Below, one piece after another: positions 13,588 to 21,869 of a stretch of DNA of 64,000 nt. Made by a program: the position numbers and the translations under genes. The notes below the pieces were generated by a model. That model saw only the letters and a program-made list of their open reading frames with translations. It had not been told where the DNA came from and did no database searches. Positions within the stretch are counted from its first letter, which is position 1, and each line of letters starts with the position of its first letter. Source of the DNA: Porphyrobacter sp. CACIAM 03H1 (GTDB taxonomy: Bacteria > Pseudomonadota > Alphaproteobacteria > Sphingomonadales > Sphingomonadaceae). The stretch lies in contig NZ_CP021378.1 of assembly GCF_002215495.1 (NCBI RefSeq), forward strand, positions 3,100,764 through 3,164,763, given 5' to 3'.

Positions 13588-16332
13588 ATGCTCAAAGGCA
13601 CGCGCCTTGCAGGCCTGCTGCTTCTCACCACGGCGCTGACCATGCCGTCGGTTCTCCACGCGCAGGAAACGCCGCCCGAGGAGACGTCCACCGAGCAGGC
13701 CGGTGATCCGCTGGCCGACGCTGTCGAAGGCGAGCCCCCGGCCCAGGACCTTCAGGATACCGACATCTCCCTGCCCGGCGGCGGGATCATCGTCACCGGC
13801 CGCCGCAACCGCGATCCCGCACGCACCTCGGGCCAGGTGCTGAGCGTGCTGTCGGAAGCCGACATCGCCCGCAGCGGCGAAGGCGACATCGCCGGCGCGC
13901 TGACCCGCGTCAGCGGCCTCTCGCTCGTCGGCAACGGCCGCGTCTTCGTGCGCGGTTTGGGCGACCGCTATTCGCTCGCGCTGCTCAACGGCCTCCCGCT
14001 GCCGAGCCCCGAGCCCCTCAGCCGCGTCGTTCCGCTGGACATCTTCCCGACCAGCGTGATCTCCTCCAGCCTCGTGCAGAAGACCTATTCGGCCAACTTC
14101 CCGGGCGAATTCGGTGGCGGGGTGATCAACCTCACCACCAAGGCGATCCCGACCGAGACCTTCCTCACCGTCGGCTTCTCGGGCAGCGGGGACACCGAGA
14201 CGACCTTCCAGAACGGCCTCACCTATTTCGGCAGCCGCTGGGACACCTTCGGCTTCGACAATGGCAACCGCGACTTCCCGAGCGCGCTGCAGGACGCAAT
14301 CGCGAGCAACACCCGCATCAACGACCTGCCGATCGCCCAGCAGCGCCAGCTCGCCGGGCAGATCATGCCGCTCAACCTCGTCACGCTGCAGAAGAACAAC
14401 GAGCTGCCGATCAACTTCAGCGCCAATGTGACCGGCGGCACCTCCTTCGAGATCGGTGACGGCAACTACCTCGGCCTGATTGCGACCGCCGGGATCACCA
14501 ACACCTGGCGCAACCGCAACGTCACCAGCCAGCAGTTCGGCGACGCGGAGGCGGGCCAGCTCCTGTTCGATTCGCGCAACTTCATCACCGACAACAAGGT
14601 GCTGGTGAACGGCCTGATCGGCCTCGGGCTCGACATCGGCGAGCACACGATCCGCTGGACCAACCTCTACATCCGCGACACCCTCAAGACCGCGCGCCTC
14701 GCGACCGGCACCGACAGCTTCACCGACGTCGCGCGCCCGTTCGAGTTCCAGACCCAGCAGACCGGCTGGTTCGAGCGCCAGCTGATGGACTCGCAGCTCG
14801 TCGCCGAATTCAACTTCGACCGCTTCGAGCTCGACCTGCGCGGCGGCTATGCCCGCACCGACCGTGAGGCGCCCTACAACGCGATCGTCCCCTACATCCG
14901 CACCAACATCCCCAACGATCCCTTCGGCGACAAGTTCGTGGTCGATGTGGGCGCCCTGATCGGCGGGACCGAGCGCATCCAGGTCGGCTTCGAGGATCTG
15001 CGCGAGGAACTCTGGTTCGGCGGTGCGGACGTGACCTTCGAGGTCACCGACACGCTCTCGCTGACCGCGGGCTACGCCTATTCGGACACCTCGCGCCGCT
15101 CGCTGTCCTTCATCATCCGCCCCCTGATCGGCTCCACCGCCGAATTCACCACCGCCCTGCGCGCGCTGGGCCTGCGGCGGCCGGGCGAGATCTTCAACGG
15201 CGCGACGCTCGCCTCCGGGGTCATCCCCCCGGCGACCACCGCGCAGCCCTTCTTCAACATCACGGTCTCCGACCCCACCCCCTTTCCCGTATTCGACGCC
15301 GCGCTGACAGTGCACGCGGGCTACGGCCTCGCGCGCTACCGGCCGACCGACCGGCTCAGCCTCGAGGCGGGCGTGCGCTACGAGGACGGGTTGCAGGTGG
15401 CGGCGCCCGATCCCGCTTTCGGCGGCGGCAACCTCGCCAACCCGACGCGGATCGCCAACGACTACTTCCTGCCCTCGGCCACGGTCACCTGGGAGGCGAT
15501 CGACGATCTCCAGCTGCGCCTCTCGGCCTCGCAGACCATCGCCCGCCCGCAGTTCCGCGAGCTGGTCGAGCAGACCTATTTCGATCCGGAATCGAACCGC
15601 CGTTTCCGCGGCAACCCCTTCCTGATCGACAGCGAGCTGATCAACGTCGAGGCCCGCGCCGAGTATTACTTCGGCGGCCCGCGCCGGGTGAGCCTCGCGG
15701 GCTTCTTCAAGAAGATCGACAACCCGATCGAGAACTTCCTGATCACCGCCCCGGGCATCATCGAGACCAGCTACGCCAACGCGCCCGAGGCCGAGCTCTA
15801 CGGCGCCGAGTTCGATTTCGCCTACGGGATCGACCTCGCCAACTGGGGCGGGTTCTTCGAGACCAAGCAATTCCTGATCCTCGCCAACTACACCTACACC
15901 CAGTCGAGCATCGCGGTCGGGCCGAACGATCTGGCCCCGATCCCGGGGGCGATCGGCCAGGCGGCGAGCCAGCTGTTCGACGACGGCGCGCCGCTGGTGG
16001 GCCAGTCGGACCATGTCGCCAACCTCTCGCTCGGCATCGAGGACGACGACAAGGTCCAGCAGTTCACCGTGCTGTTCAACTACGCCAGCGAGCGCGTGAC
16101 CCTGCGCGGCGGCGCCCTGCCCGACGTGGTCGAGGACCCGGGCCTGACGGTCGACGTGGTGGCGCGTTCGGAAGTGAAGCTCGGCGGCTTGCCGCTCGAA
16201 GTGAGCCTCGAGGCGCGCAACATCTTCGGCCGCGACAACTTCGAGTTCCAGCAGATCAACGGCAACCGCGCCGAGATCAACACCTTCGACGTGGGCACGA
16301 GCTTCTCGATCGGGATCAAGGCGGAGTTCTGA
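13588..16332 (+). CDS. TonB-dependent outer-membrane receptor
   Basis: High-affinity active importer in the outer membrane, driven by TonB. The product (914 residues from the ATG at 13588, preceded by GAGGGGG; an upstream ATG is at 13570) has a signal peptide (MLKGTRLAGLLLLTTALTMPSVLHA), a plug domain (about residues 60-190) with SEADIARSGEGDIAGALTRV, VRGLGDRYSLALLNG and NFPGEFGGGVINLTTK, and a long beta-barrel ending in the aromatic C-terminus GIKAEF. It forms a pair with the upstream lipoprotein. No substrate can be read from the sequence. Confidence 0.95.
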   Translation: MLKGTRLAGLLLLTTALTMPSVLHAQETPPEETSTEQAGDPLADAVEGEPPAQDLQDTDISLPGGGIIVTGRRNRDPARTSGQVLSVLSEADIARSGEGDIAGALTRVSGLSLVGNGRVFVRGLGDRYSLALLNGLPLPSPEPLSRVVPLDIFPTSVISSSLVQKTYSANFPGEFGGGVINLTTKAIPTETFLTVGFSGSGDTETTFQNGLTYFGSRWDTFGFDNGNRDFPSALQDAIASNTRINDLPIAQQRQLAGQIMPLNLVTLQKNNELPINFSANVTGGTSFEIGDGNYLGLIATAGITNTWRNRNVTSQQFGDAEAGQLLFDSRNFITDNKVLVNGLIGLGLDIGEHTIRWTNLYIRDTLKTARLATGTDSFTDVARPFEFQTQQTGWFERQLMDSQLVAEFNFDRFELDLRGGYARTDREAPYNAIVPYIRTNIPNDPFGDKFVVDVGALIGGTERIQVGFEDLREELWFGGADVTFEVTDTLSLTAGYAYSDTSRRSLSFIIRPLIGSTAEFTTALRALGLRRPGEIFNGATLASGVIPPATTAQPFFNITVSDPTPFPVFDAALTVHAGYGLARYRPTDRLSLEAGVRYEDGLQVAAPDPAFGGGNLANPTRIANDYFLPSATVTWEAIDDLQLRLSASQTIARPQFRELVEQTYFDPESNRRFRGNPFLIDSELINVEARAEYYFGGPRRVSLAGFFKKIDNPIENFLITAPGIIETSYANAPEAELYGAEFDFAYGIDLANWGGFFETKQFLILANYTYTQSSIAVGPNDLAPIPGAIGQAASQLFDDGAPLVGQSDHVANLSLGIEDDDKVQQFTVLFNYASERVTLRGGALPDVVEDPGLTVDVVARSEVKLGGLPLEVSLEARNIFGRDNFEFQQINGNRAEINTFDVGTSFSIGIKAEF

Positions 16333-16356
16333 GGCATACCGCGAGGCATATGAAAG

Positions 16357-16385
16357 GGCCGCTCCCTGACCGGGGCGGCCTTTTT
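16357..16385 (+). terminator. Intrinsic terminator after the TonB receptor
   Basis: Stem GGCCGC.CC / GG.GCGGCC around loop CTGAC, followed by five T residues, 20 nt after the receptor stop. Confidence 0.85.
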
Positions 16386-16466
16386 GCTTGGCAAGCCGCA
16401 ACGCTCAAGCAGCGCAAATCCCGATCAACGAGGGTCCGCTTTCAGGATCGGCGCGGCGCTGGGTGG

Positions 16467-17114
16467 ATGACCGGAGATGGGTGGATTGCTGCCATTGACC
16501 CATTCGATGCAGGCGGGAAGTATGTGCCGATGCTCGAAGCCAATCCGAAGGCCCGTGCCGACCTGAAGCCGGGCACCCTTTATGCCCTCCTCGGTGAACA
16601 GGAGTGGGTCTACTACGGCCAAGTCACGACGGACAAAGCCGTAGGCTTCTTCCGGCGCAGGGATCGTGAAGTCGCTGTCATTGAAACGATTGTCACCTCA
16701 CCGATTATGTCGATCGTGTCAGTGCTTTATCCATCGATCACCCGAGCTCTTCGCTCCGGTCGATGGCAGAAGCTTGGACGTTGTGAGCTTGTGCCCGATC
16801 TCCAGAGAGGTCGGCGTGTGGTGCAATGGCCTGTAGGAACACTTACGGTTACGATCTGGGATCAGGGGGGCACGGGCACCGAAACCCGCGTAGATGATCC
16901 TGCTATTCAGGACCTGGAAGTCATGGCTGGCTGGGACGCCGAACAGCACATCCCTTCCCGACTAACAGCTGACTTCGGGCAAGAGGTGGCGGAATGGCAC
17001 GTAGGCGGTCCCGTCTGGAGAGAGCGAAAGGTAAAGGAGGAACTGGCGAGGCGGAACCCTGAAGCGCCTTGGCATCAGCTACCAACGGGTTGGGTGCCGA
17101 CTGTCGCCTCCTAA
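16467..17114 (+). CDS. Hypothetical protein, composition unlike neighbours
   Basis: About 215 residues from the ATG at 16467 (the frame is open further upstream into the receptor terminator; the start is uncertain and the ribosome site is weak). The translation looks like a real globular protein: GTLYALLGEQEWVYYGQVTTDKAVGFF near the start, RSGRWQKLGRCELVPDL in the middle and a Trp-rich end. No signal peptide or membrane segment is visible. The layout faintly recalls small immunity-type proteins (Imm26-like), but this is not strong enough to name it. GC content and codon choice are noticeably lower than in flanking genes, and it stands alone, suggesting horizontal acquisition. Confidence 0.55.
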   Translation: MTGDGWIAAIDPFDAGGKYVPMLEANPKARADLKPGTLYALLGEQEWVYYGQVTTDKAVGFFRRRDREVAVIETIVTSPIMSIVSVLYPSITRALRSGRWQKLGRCELVPDLQRGRRVVQWPVGTLTVTIWDQGGTGTETRVDDPAIQDLEVMAGWDAEQHIPSRLTADFGQEVAEWHVGGPVWRERKVKEELARRNPEAPWHQLPTGWVPTVAS

Positions 17115-17198
17115 GGGTTCGTGATCTGTCCACAATGGGGTCGATTACTGAATGTCGGCATTAGGCGGCGAGATAGAGGAAGCTGCCATCCTCAGAAC

Positions 17199-17290
17199 CG
17201 TCGCCCCGTGCTTGACACGGGGTCAGGCTTCTCTCTTCTTCGCCGCCCGCAGCAAAGCAGCCAAGCCCCGTGTCAGGAAACGCGGCGACG
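17199..17290. repeat. Interspersed palindromic (REP/MITE-like) element, copy 1
   Basis: The left arm CGTCGCCCCGTGCTTGACAC continues with GGGGTCAGGCTT; the right arm, read in reverse complement, begins CGTCGCC and again contains CCTGACACGGGGCTTGGCT. The element is therefore about 92 nt with imperfect terminal inverted repeats. Related sequence in inverse orientation occurs at 20828-20911. No ORF inside. Confidence 0.75.
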
Positions 17291-17482
17291 AACGGTCAGT
17301 CGCTTCGTTTTCCTACTTCCCTGTCAGCAGCTACGATCTGCCCGGCTCTTTCACATCGTTCTGTCCAGCCTGCGACGCCGTTTGCCATTGAAGGCGCGTT
17401 TTCTTTCGCTGCCCCCGTGTCCGTCCGCTCGCGCAACCGCAATCAAGCAATTGCGTTATCGAGAAAAAATCGGGGACGGTAA

Positions 17483-17501
17483 AGCGGACACGGTGTCCGC
17501 T
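17483..17501 (-). terminator. Dyad downstream of the response-regulator gene
   Basis: AGCGGACAC-g-GTGTCCGCT, a perfect dyad 19 nt after the regulator stop; on the minus strand it is followed by TTTACC and later a run of six T. It probably folds with a smaller stem (AGCGGA/TCCGCT) and ends the regulator transcript. Confidence 0.5.
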
Positions 17502-17519
17502 TTGTCCGCTTGCGCCCAC

Positions 17520-18194
17520 TCACCCCAAATCGAAGACGTAGCCCAGCGAACGCACCGTGCGCAGCGGGTTGCCGCCGCCCGCAGCCTTGATCGCGCGGCG
17601 CAGGCGGCCGATCCACACGTCCACCGTGCGCTCGTCGATCGGGGGTTCGCGCTTGCCGAGGCCGTTGATGAGGTCCTCGCGGGTCAGCACGCGGTTGGGG
17701 TTCTCGGCGAGGAAGCGCAGCAGCCGGAACTCGTTGGGCCTGAGCACGATCGGAGTGTCGTTCCAGCGCGCCTGGAGCGCGGCCATGTCGATCACCAGCG
17801 CGCCAAGCTCGAAGCGCCGCGTCGCCTGCCGCTCGGCCCCGCGCGATTGCAGCGCCAGCACCCGGTCGAGCACCGCGGTGCGGGTCAGCGGGCCGACGAG
17901 ATAATCATCCGCCCCGGCCCGCAGCGCGCGGCGGCGGTCCTCGGCGTCGTCCTCCTCCAGCACGATGGTGATATGCGCATCCTCGGTGCGCGGGTCGGCG
18001 CGCAGCCGGCGGCACATCTCCAGCCCCGCGAGTTCGGGCATGACCCAGTCTACGAAGGCCCACATCGGCCCCTCGACCAGCCGCCGCGGCCCGTCCGGCC
18101 CGAGCCGGTCGAAGGTGAAGCGGCGCTGGTCGTGCACGAAATCCTCGAGGCTTTCGCCCAGTTCGCTCGTCAGGAAGATATTGACGACATCCAT
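17520..18194 (-). CDS. OmpR/PhoB-type DNA-binding regulator with degenerate receiver
   Basis: The 224-residue product has an N-terminal receiver-like domain (1-115) and a C-terminal winged helix (125-224) with the usual signature FRLLRFLAENPNRVLTREDLI ... ERTVDVWIGRLRRAI ... RTVRSLGYVF. The receiver keeps Asp49 in FVDWVMPELAG, but the acidic pair near the N-terminus is replaced by uncharged residues (NIFLTSE), the switch Thr/Ser region reads IVLEEDD, and the Lys before the final loop is missing (DYLVGPLT). Classical phosphorylation is therefore doubtful. No sensor kinase is adjacent. Targets are unknown. Confidence 0.85.
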   Translation of the reverse strand: MDVVNIFLTSELGESLEDFVHDQRRFTFDRLGPDGPRRLVEGPMWAFVDWVMPELAGLEMCRRLRADPRTEDAHITIVLEEDDAEDRRRALRAGADDYLVGPLTRTAVLDRVLALQSRGAERQATRRFELGALVIDMAALQARWNDTPIVLRPNEFRLLRFLAENPNRVLTREDLINGLGKREPPIDERTVDVWIGRLRRAIKAAGGGNPLRTVRSLGYVFDLG

Positions 18195-18321
18195 GTTTGC
18201 CAGCCCCGGTTTGGTGCCGGAGTGGCGCAGCGGTGTGACGCGTTTGTGACTGGATTGCAGCGATGTGTAACAATTGGCGCAACGGCGGGGCAGGACCGCG
18301 ATGCAGCTGGCGCCGTGCGCG

Positions 18322-19062
18322 TCAGGACAGCGTCAAGCCCCCGTCCACCACCAGCGTCTGGCCGGTGATGTAGGCGCTAAGCGGCGAGGCGAGGAACAGC
18401 GCGGCGCCGGCCATGTCCTCAGGCGTGCCCATGCGGCGCAGGGGGATTTTCCTGAGGCTGGCTTCGAGCCGCTCGGGGTGGTCGGTGGTGACCGAGGTGA
18501 GCTTGGTCGGCACCAGCCCCGGCGCGATGCCGTTGACCCTCATGCCGTCGCGCGCCCAGGCCTCGCCCAGCGTCTTGGTGAGGCTCGCCGCGCCCGCTTT
18601 CGAGGCGGCATAGGCGGGCGTGCCGATGGTCGATTTGAACGCGGCGACCGACGAGACGATGATGATCGTGCCCTTGCTATCCGCCAGTGCGGGGTGGAAG
18701 GCGCGCGCGGCGTCCATCACCGAATTGAGGTTGATGTCGACGACCTGGTCCCAGCCCTCGCGGGTGAACTCCTGCCGGCCATAGCGGACGGTGCCCTGGC
18801 AGAGCACCAGCACGTCGACCGGGCCGAAATCCGCCGCGAGCCGCCCCGCCGCCTCGCGGTCGGTAAGGTCGAGCTGGCGGTAGTCGAGGCCGGTGAAGTC
18901 CGAATCCTCGGCCTCGAGGTAGTCCCCGAAATCCGGCCGGGTGCCGGTGACAGTGACGCTGGCGCCCCGCTGCCGGAAGCCGTGGGCGATGCCATTGCCG
19001 ATCCCGCTCGACCCGCCGATGACGAGGACGCGTTTGCCGGTGAAGTCGAGCGGTTCGGTCAT
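18322..19062 (-). CDS. Short-chain dehydrogenase/reductase
   Basis: NAD(P)-dependent oxidoreductase of the classical SDR family, 246 residues. Seen: the cofactor motif VLVIGGSSGIGNG near residue 12, the NAG-like position replaced by VLCQG, catalytic Ser in IIIVSSVAA, and the Y-x3-K pair in PAYAASKAG, with the C-terminal VDGG segment. The start MTEPLDFTGKR was chosen because it lies 2 nt after the upstream acyl-CoA dehydrogenase stop on the same strand, so the pair is an operon. A role in fatty or branched acyl-CoA metabolism is likely; the substrate is unknown. Confidence 0.92.
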   Translation of the reverse strand: MTEPLDFTGKRVLVIGGSSGIGNGIAHGFRQRGASVTVTGTRPDFGDYLEAEDSDFTGLDYRQLDLTDREAAGRLAADFGPVDVLVLCQGTVRYGRQEFTREGWDQVVDINLNSVMDAARAFHPALADSKGTIIIVSSVAAFKSTIGTPAYAASKAGAASLTKTLGEAWARDGMRVNGIAPGLVPTKLTSVTTDHPERLEASLRKIPLRRMGTPEDMAGAALFLASPLSAYITGQTLVVDGGLTLS

Positions 19063-19064
19063 GG

Positions 19065-20207
19065 TCAGATGCTCCGCGAGATCACTTCCTTCATGATCTC
19101 GTTGGTGCCGCCGAAGATCCGCGTCACGCGCGCGTCGCGCCACAGGCGGGCGATGGCATACTCGTTCATGTAGCCCGCCCCGCCGTGGAGTTGCAGCGAA
19201 ACGTCGCAGGTTTCCCACTGGAGATCGGTGTGCCACAGCTTGGCCGCGCTCGCCTCGTCGGTGGTGAGCTCACCCGCAAGGTGCTTTCGGATCGCCCAGT
19301 CGAGGTGCGCCCAGCCCACCTGCAGCTTGGCCTTGAGGTCCGCGAGGGTGAACTTGGTGTTCTGGAACTCGAACACGGTCTTGCCAAAGGCCGCGCGTTC
19401 CTTGGTGAACTTCACCGCCTCGTCGAAGGCCCGCTGCGCCGACGCCTGCGCGCCGACCGCGATGCTGAGGCGTTCCTGCGGCAGCTCCTCCATCAGGTGC
19501 ACGAAGCCCATGCCCTCGGCGCCGAGGATATTGGTCATCGGCACGCGGCAATCGTTGAAGAACAGCTCCGAGGTGTCGGCAGAGTGCTGCCCGATCTTGT
19601 CGAGGTTGCGCCCGCGCTCGAAGCCGGGGGTGTCGGCGTCCACCAGCACCAGCGAAATGCCTTTGGCGCCCTTCTCGGGATCGGTCTTGGCAACCACGAT
19701 CACGCAGTCGGCATTCTGGCCGTTGGTGATGTAGGTCTTCGAGCCGTTGATGACGAGGTGATTGCCTTCCTTCCTTGCCGTGGTGCGGATGCCCTGAAGG
19801 TCGGAGCCTGCGCCCGGCTCGGTCATGGCGATGGCGGTGATGATGTCGCCGCTGACCATGCCGGGGAGGTATTTCTGACGCTGTTCGGGGGTGCCGAGGC
19901 GCTCGAAATAGTTCGCCGTGATGTCCGATTGCAGCGTGAAGCCCGCCGCCGAGCCGAGGTAGGACAGTTCCTCGGCGACAATGCAGTTGAACCCGAAATC
20001 GAGGCCGAGCCCCCCGTTCTCCTCCTTGACGGTGGGGCACAAGAGACCCGCCTCGCCCACCGCCTTCCACACCGAGCGCGGAACGATCCCGTCGGCTTCG
20101 TGCTGGTCGAGATTGGGCGTGAGGTGCTCGGCAAAGACCTTGCGAACGGTGTTGCGGAAGGCCTCGTGGTCTTCATTATAGGCGGTGCGGTGGGCGGTCG
20201 CGAGCAT
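19065..20207 (-). CDS. Acyl-CoA dehydrogenase
   Basis: FAD enzyme that introduces the alpha-beta double bond in acyl-CoA. The 380-residue product has all family features: N-terminal helical domain, the FAD/substrate signature AIAMTEPGAGSDLQGI, the middle beta-domain KTYITNGQNADCVIVVAKTD, and the C-terminal segment LHGGAGYMNEYAIARLWRDARVTRIFGGTNEIMKEVI, where the Glu after GGTN is the likely catalytic base. It is immediately followed by the SDR gene. Chain-length preference cannot be told. Confidence 0.95.
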   Translation of the reverse strand: MLATAHRTAYNEDHEAFRNTVRKVFAEHLTPNLDQHEADGIVPRSVWKAVGEAGLLCPTVKEENGGLGLDFGFNCIVAEELSYLGSAAGFTLQSDITANYFERLGTPEQRQKYLPGMVSGDIITAIAMTEPGAGSDLQGIRTTARKEGNHLVINGSKTYITNGQNADCVIVVAKTDPEKGAKGISLVLVDADTPGFERGRNLDKIGQHSADTSELFFNDCRVPMTNILGAEGMGFVHLMEELPQERLSIAVGAQASAQRAFDEAVKFTKERAAFGKTVFEFQNTKFTLADLKAKLQVGWAHLDWAIRKHLAGELTTDEASAAKLWHTDLQWETCDVSLQLHGGAGYMNEYAIARLWRDARVTRIFGGTNEIMKEVISRSI

Positions 20208-20345
20208 GGGGGTTCTCTCCGGGCAATGGGTTTTGATTTGCCACGATAGAAGCCCGCACGCCCGCTAGGGTCAAGCGCGAAAGTGGGGGTGGCGAGTGCC
20301 CCTCCGACTATTGCCTCCGATCCCCGCCTGCGCCATCATCCTGTG

Positions 20346-20810
20346 ATGAAGTTAGCTTATACAATTCTGATGCTTGTCAGCGGTGCGGCATGCCGGGCGC
20401 ACACCGCAGAGCAGACTGCAGTCATGCAGGCGATAGAGGCGGCTGTCGTGCTGCCTGAGGGTGCGGGCGCGCTCGATGAGTATTCCCGGAATTACGCTGT
20501 GGGGCCCGACGGCAAGGTCTTGGCCCGCTATGTCATTCCGAGTGAATCCTCGGTTGCCGATGAAGACCATGGTTGCGAGGTAATGCTCGCGAACTTCGAC
20601 TCGCGCCCCTGCACCGACGAGGAAGTGGCAGAGATGGTCCGCGACGATCAGGCTCGCGCTGAAAGAATTGGCAAGGCCGGCCAGTCCCGCTGGCTTGAAA
20701 GCTACAGCGAATTGCCGTTCGTCCTCGATGCCGGCTGTGGCCTCATCGAGATTGTCTACAATCCGCACTCAAAGCAGATCGAGCGCGCGGAATGCAACGG
20801 AGAAGCCTGA
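20346..20810 (+). CDS. Hypothetical exported or lipid-anchored protein
   Basis: About 154 residues from ATG 20346 (another start at 20283 would add a non-hydrophobic leader). The N-terminus MKLAYTILMLVSGAACRA is a signal sequence; the Cys at residue 16 could be a lipobox but the -3 residue is Gly, so this is uncertain. The rest is acidic with DEDHGCEVMLANFDSRPCTDEEVAEMV and later DAGCGLIEI, i.e. three Cys that could form disulfides. It is lower in GC than its neighbours and isolated between two units. No family recognised. Confidence 0.55.
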   Translation: MKLAYTILMLVSGAACRAHTAEQTAVMQAIEAAVVLPEGAGALDEYSRNYAVGPDGKVLARYVIPSESSVADEDHGCEVMLANFDSRPCTDEEVAEMVRDDQARAERIGKAGQSRWLESYSELPFVLDAGCGLIEIVYNPHSKQIERAECNGEA

Positions 20811-20827
20811 GGGACATCTTCTCAACA

Positions 20828-20911
20828 CCCGGACTTGATCCGGGCCCAGGCTTCCTATTGGCAACGTCAACTCGAAGCCAGCCAAACTCCGTGTCAAGCA
20901 CGGGGCGACGG
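20828..20911. repeat. Interspersed palindromic (REP/MITE-like) element, copy 2
   Basis: Left arm CCCGGACTTGATCCGGG plus CCCAGGCTTCC; right arm, in reverse complement, reads CGTCGCCCCGTGCTTGACAC, identical to the left arm of the element at 17199. The copy is inverted relative to that one and sits between two convergent genes. Confidence 0.75.
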
Positions 20912-20919
20912 GAGGGGGC

Positions 20920-21735
20920 TCACCCCACAAACGCCCGTTCGATCACGAACTGGCCCGGCTTGTTGTTCGCGCCCTCCTCGAACCCGCGCCGTTCCAAGTC
21001 AGCGGCGTGGTCCTTGATCATCGCCATCGAGCCACACAGCATCACCCGGTCTTCTTCCGGCACGAAGCGCTGCGGGCCCTTGGACTGTTCGAACAGACGC
21101 CCGTCGTCGATCAGCTGCTGGATGCGGCCCTGGGTGCGGAAGCTCTCGCGGGTCACGGTCGGCACGTAGATCATCCGCGCGCGGTCTTCGTCTTCGAGCA
21201 GCGGGTCCCCTTCGAGCTTGCTCTCCAGCAGCTCGCGATATGCCAGTTCGGCAACGTGGCGCACCGAATGGACGACGATCACTTCCTCGAACATCTGGTA
21301 GACCTCGGGATCGCGCACGAGGCTCATGAAGGGCGCAAGGCCGGTGCCTGTCGAGAGCATGAACAGCCGCTTGCCCGGCAGCAGCGCGTCGGTGACGAGC
21401 GTGCCGGTCGGCTTCTTGCCGAGGTAGATGGGGTCACCCACCTGGATGTGCTGGAGGCGCGAGGTCAGGGGGCCGTCCTGCACCTTGATCGACAGGAACT
21501 CCAGCTCCTCGGCATAGGACGGCGAGGCGACCGAATAGGCGCGCAGCAAGGGCTTGCCGTTGTCGCCGGGCAGACCGATCATCACGAACTCGCCCGAACG
21601 GAAGCGGAAGCTCGCGGGCCGCGTCATCTTCAGCGTGAACAGCCCTTCGGTCCAGTGATGGACGTAGGTGATCGTTTCCACGGAGAGCGCCGCGCTCTCG
21701 GTGAACTGGTCGCGGTCGATGATGGGCTGGTTCAA
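20920..21735 (-). CDS. fpr: Ferredoxin-NADP(+) reductase
   Basis: FAD enzyme exchanging electrons between NADPH and ferredoxin/flavodoxin. The product (271 residues from TTG 21735, with GAGG upstream; an ATG at 21822 would add 29 residues) shows the FAD motif LLRAYSVASPSYAEELEF, the Gly-rich NADP loop MLSTGTGLAPFMSLVRD, and the C-terminal CGSMAMIKD segment ending AFVG, typical of the bacterial subclass I/II Fpr. The start codon is uncertain. It lies between the repeat copy and the iron transporter and may supply reductant for iron or FeS metabolism. Confidence 0.93.
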   Translation of the reverse strand: MNQPIIDRDQFTESAALSVETITYVHHWTEGLFTLKMTRPASFRFRSGEFVMIGLPGDNGKPLLRAYSVASPSYAEELEFLSIKVQDGPLTSRLQHIQVGDPIYLGKKPTGTLVTDALLPGKRLFMLSTGTGLAPFMSLVRDPEVYQMFEEVIVVHSVRHVAELAYRELLESKLEGDPLLEDEDRARMIYVPTVTRESFRTQGRIQQLIDDGRLFEQSKGPQRFVPEEDRVMLCGSMAMIKDHAADLERRGFEEGANNKPGQFVIERAFVG

Positions 21736-21869
21736 AGCGGGCCTCGGATACAGGTCTGCGCCGCGGGGGATGCCGCAGCCGGAAATGGGGGCGCAAATGG
21801 ACGACAAGCGCGCGCCCTTCAAGACAGATTAGCGTTAGGGCGTGAAAGCGGGCCTTGAATTGCGCCAGA

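Larger units (their letters stand above)
17115..17519. other. 405-nt intergenic region with a palindromic repeat and a terminator
   Basis: Between the hypothetical gene and the response-regulator gene. It contains an interspersed inverted-repeat element (17199-17290) and a dyad serving the regulator gene (17483-17501). No coding ORF with normal codon use was seen in the rest. Confidence 0.7.

Noticed and set aside
13582..16401. A 939-codon minus-strand frame opposite the TonB receptor.
   Set aside because: Composition is an Arg/Gly/Glu-rich mirror; the plus strand has a signal peptide, plug motifs and a barrel C-terminus.
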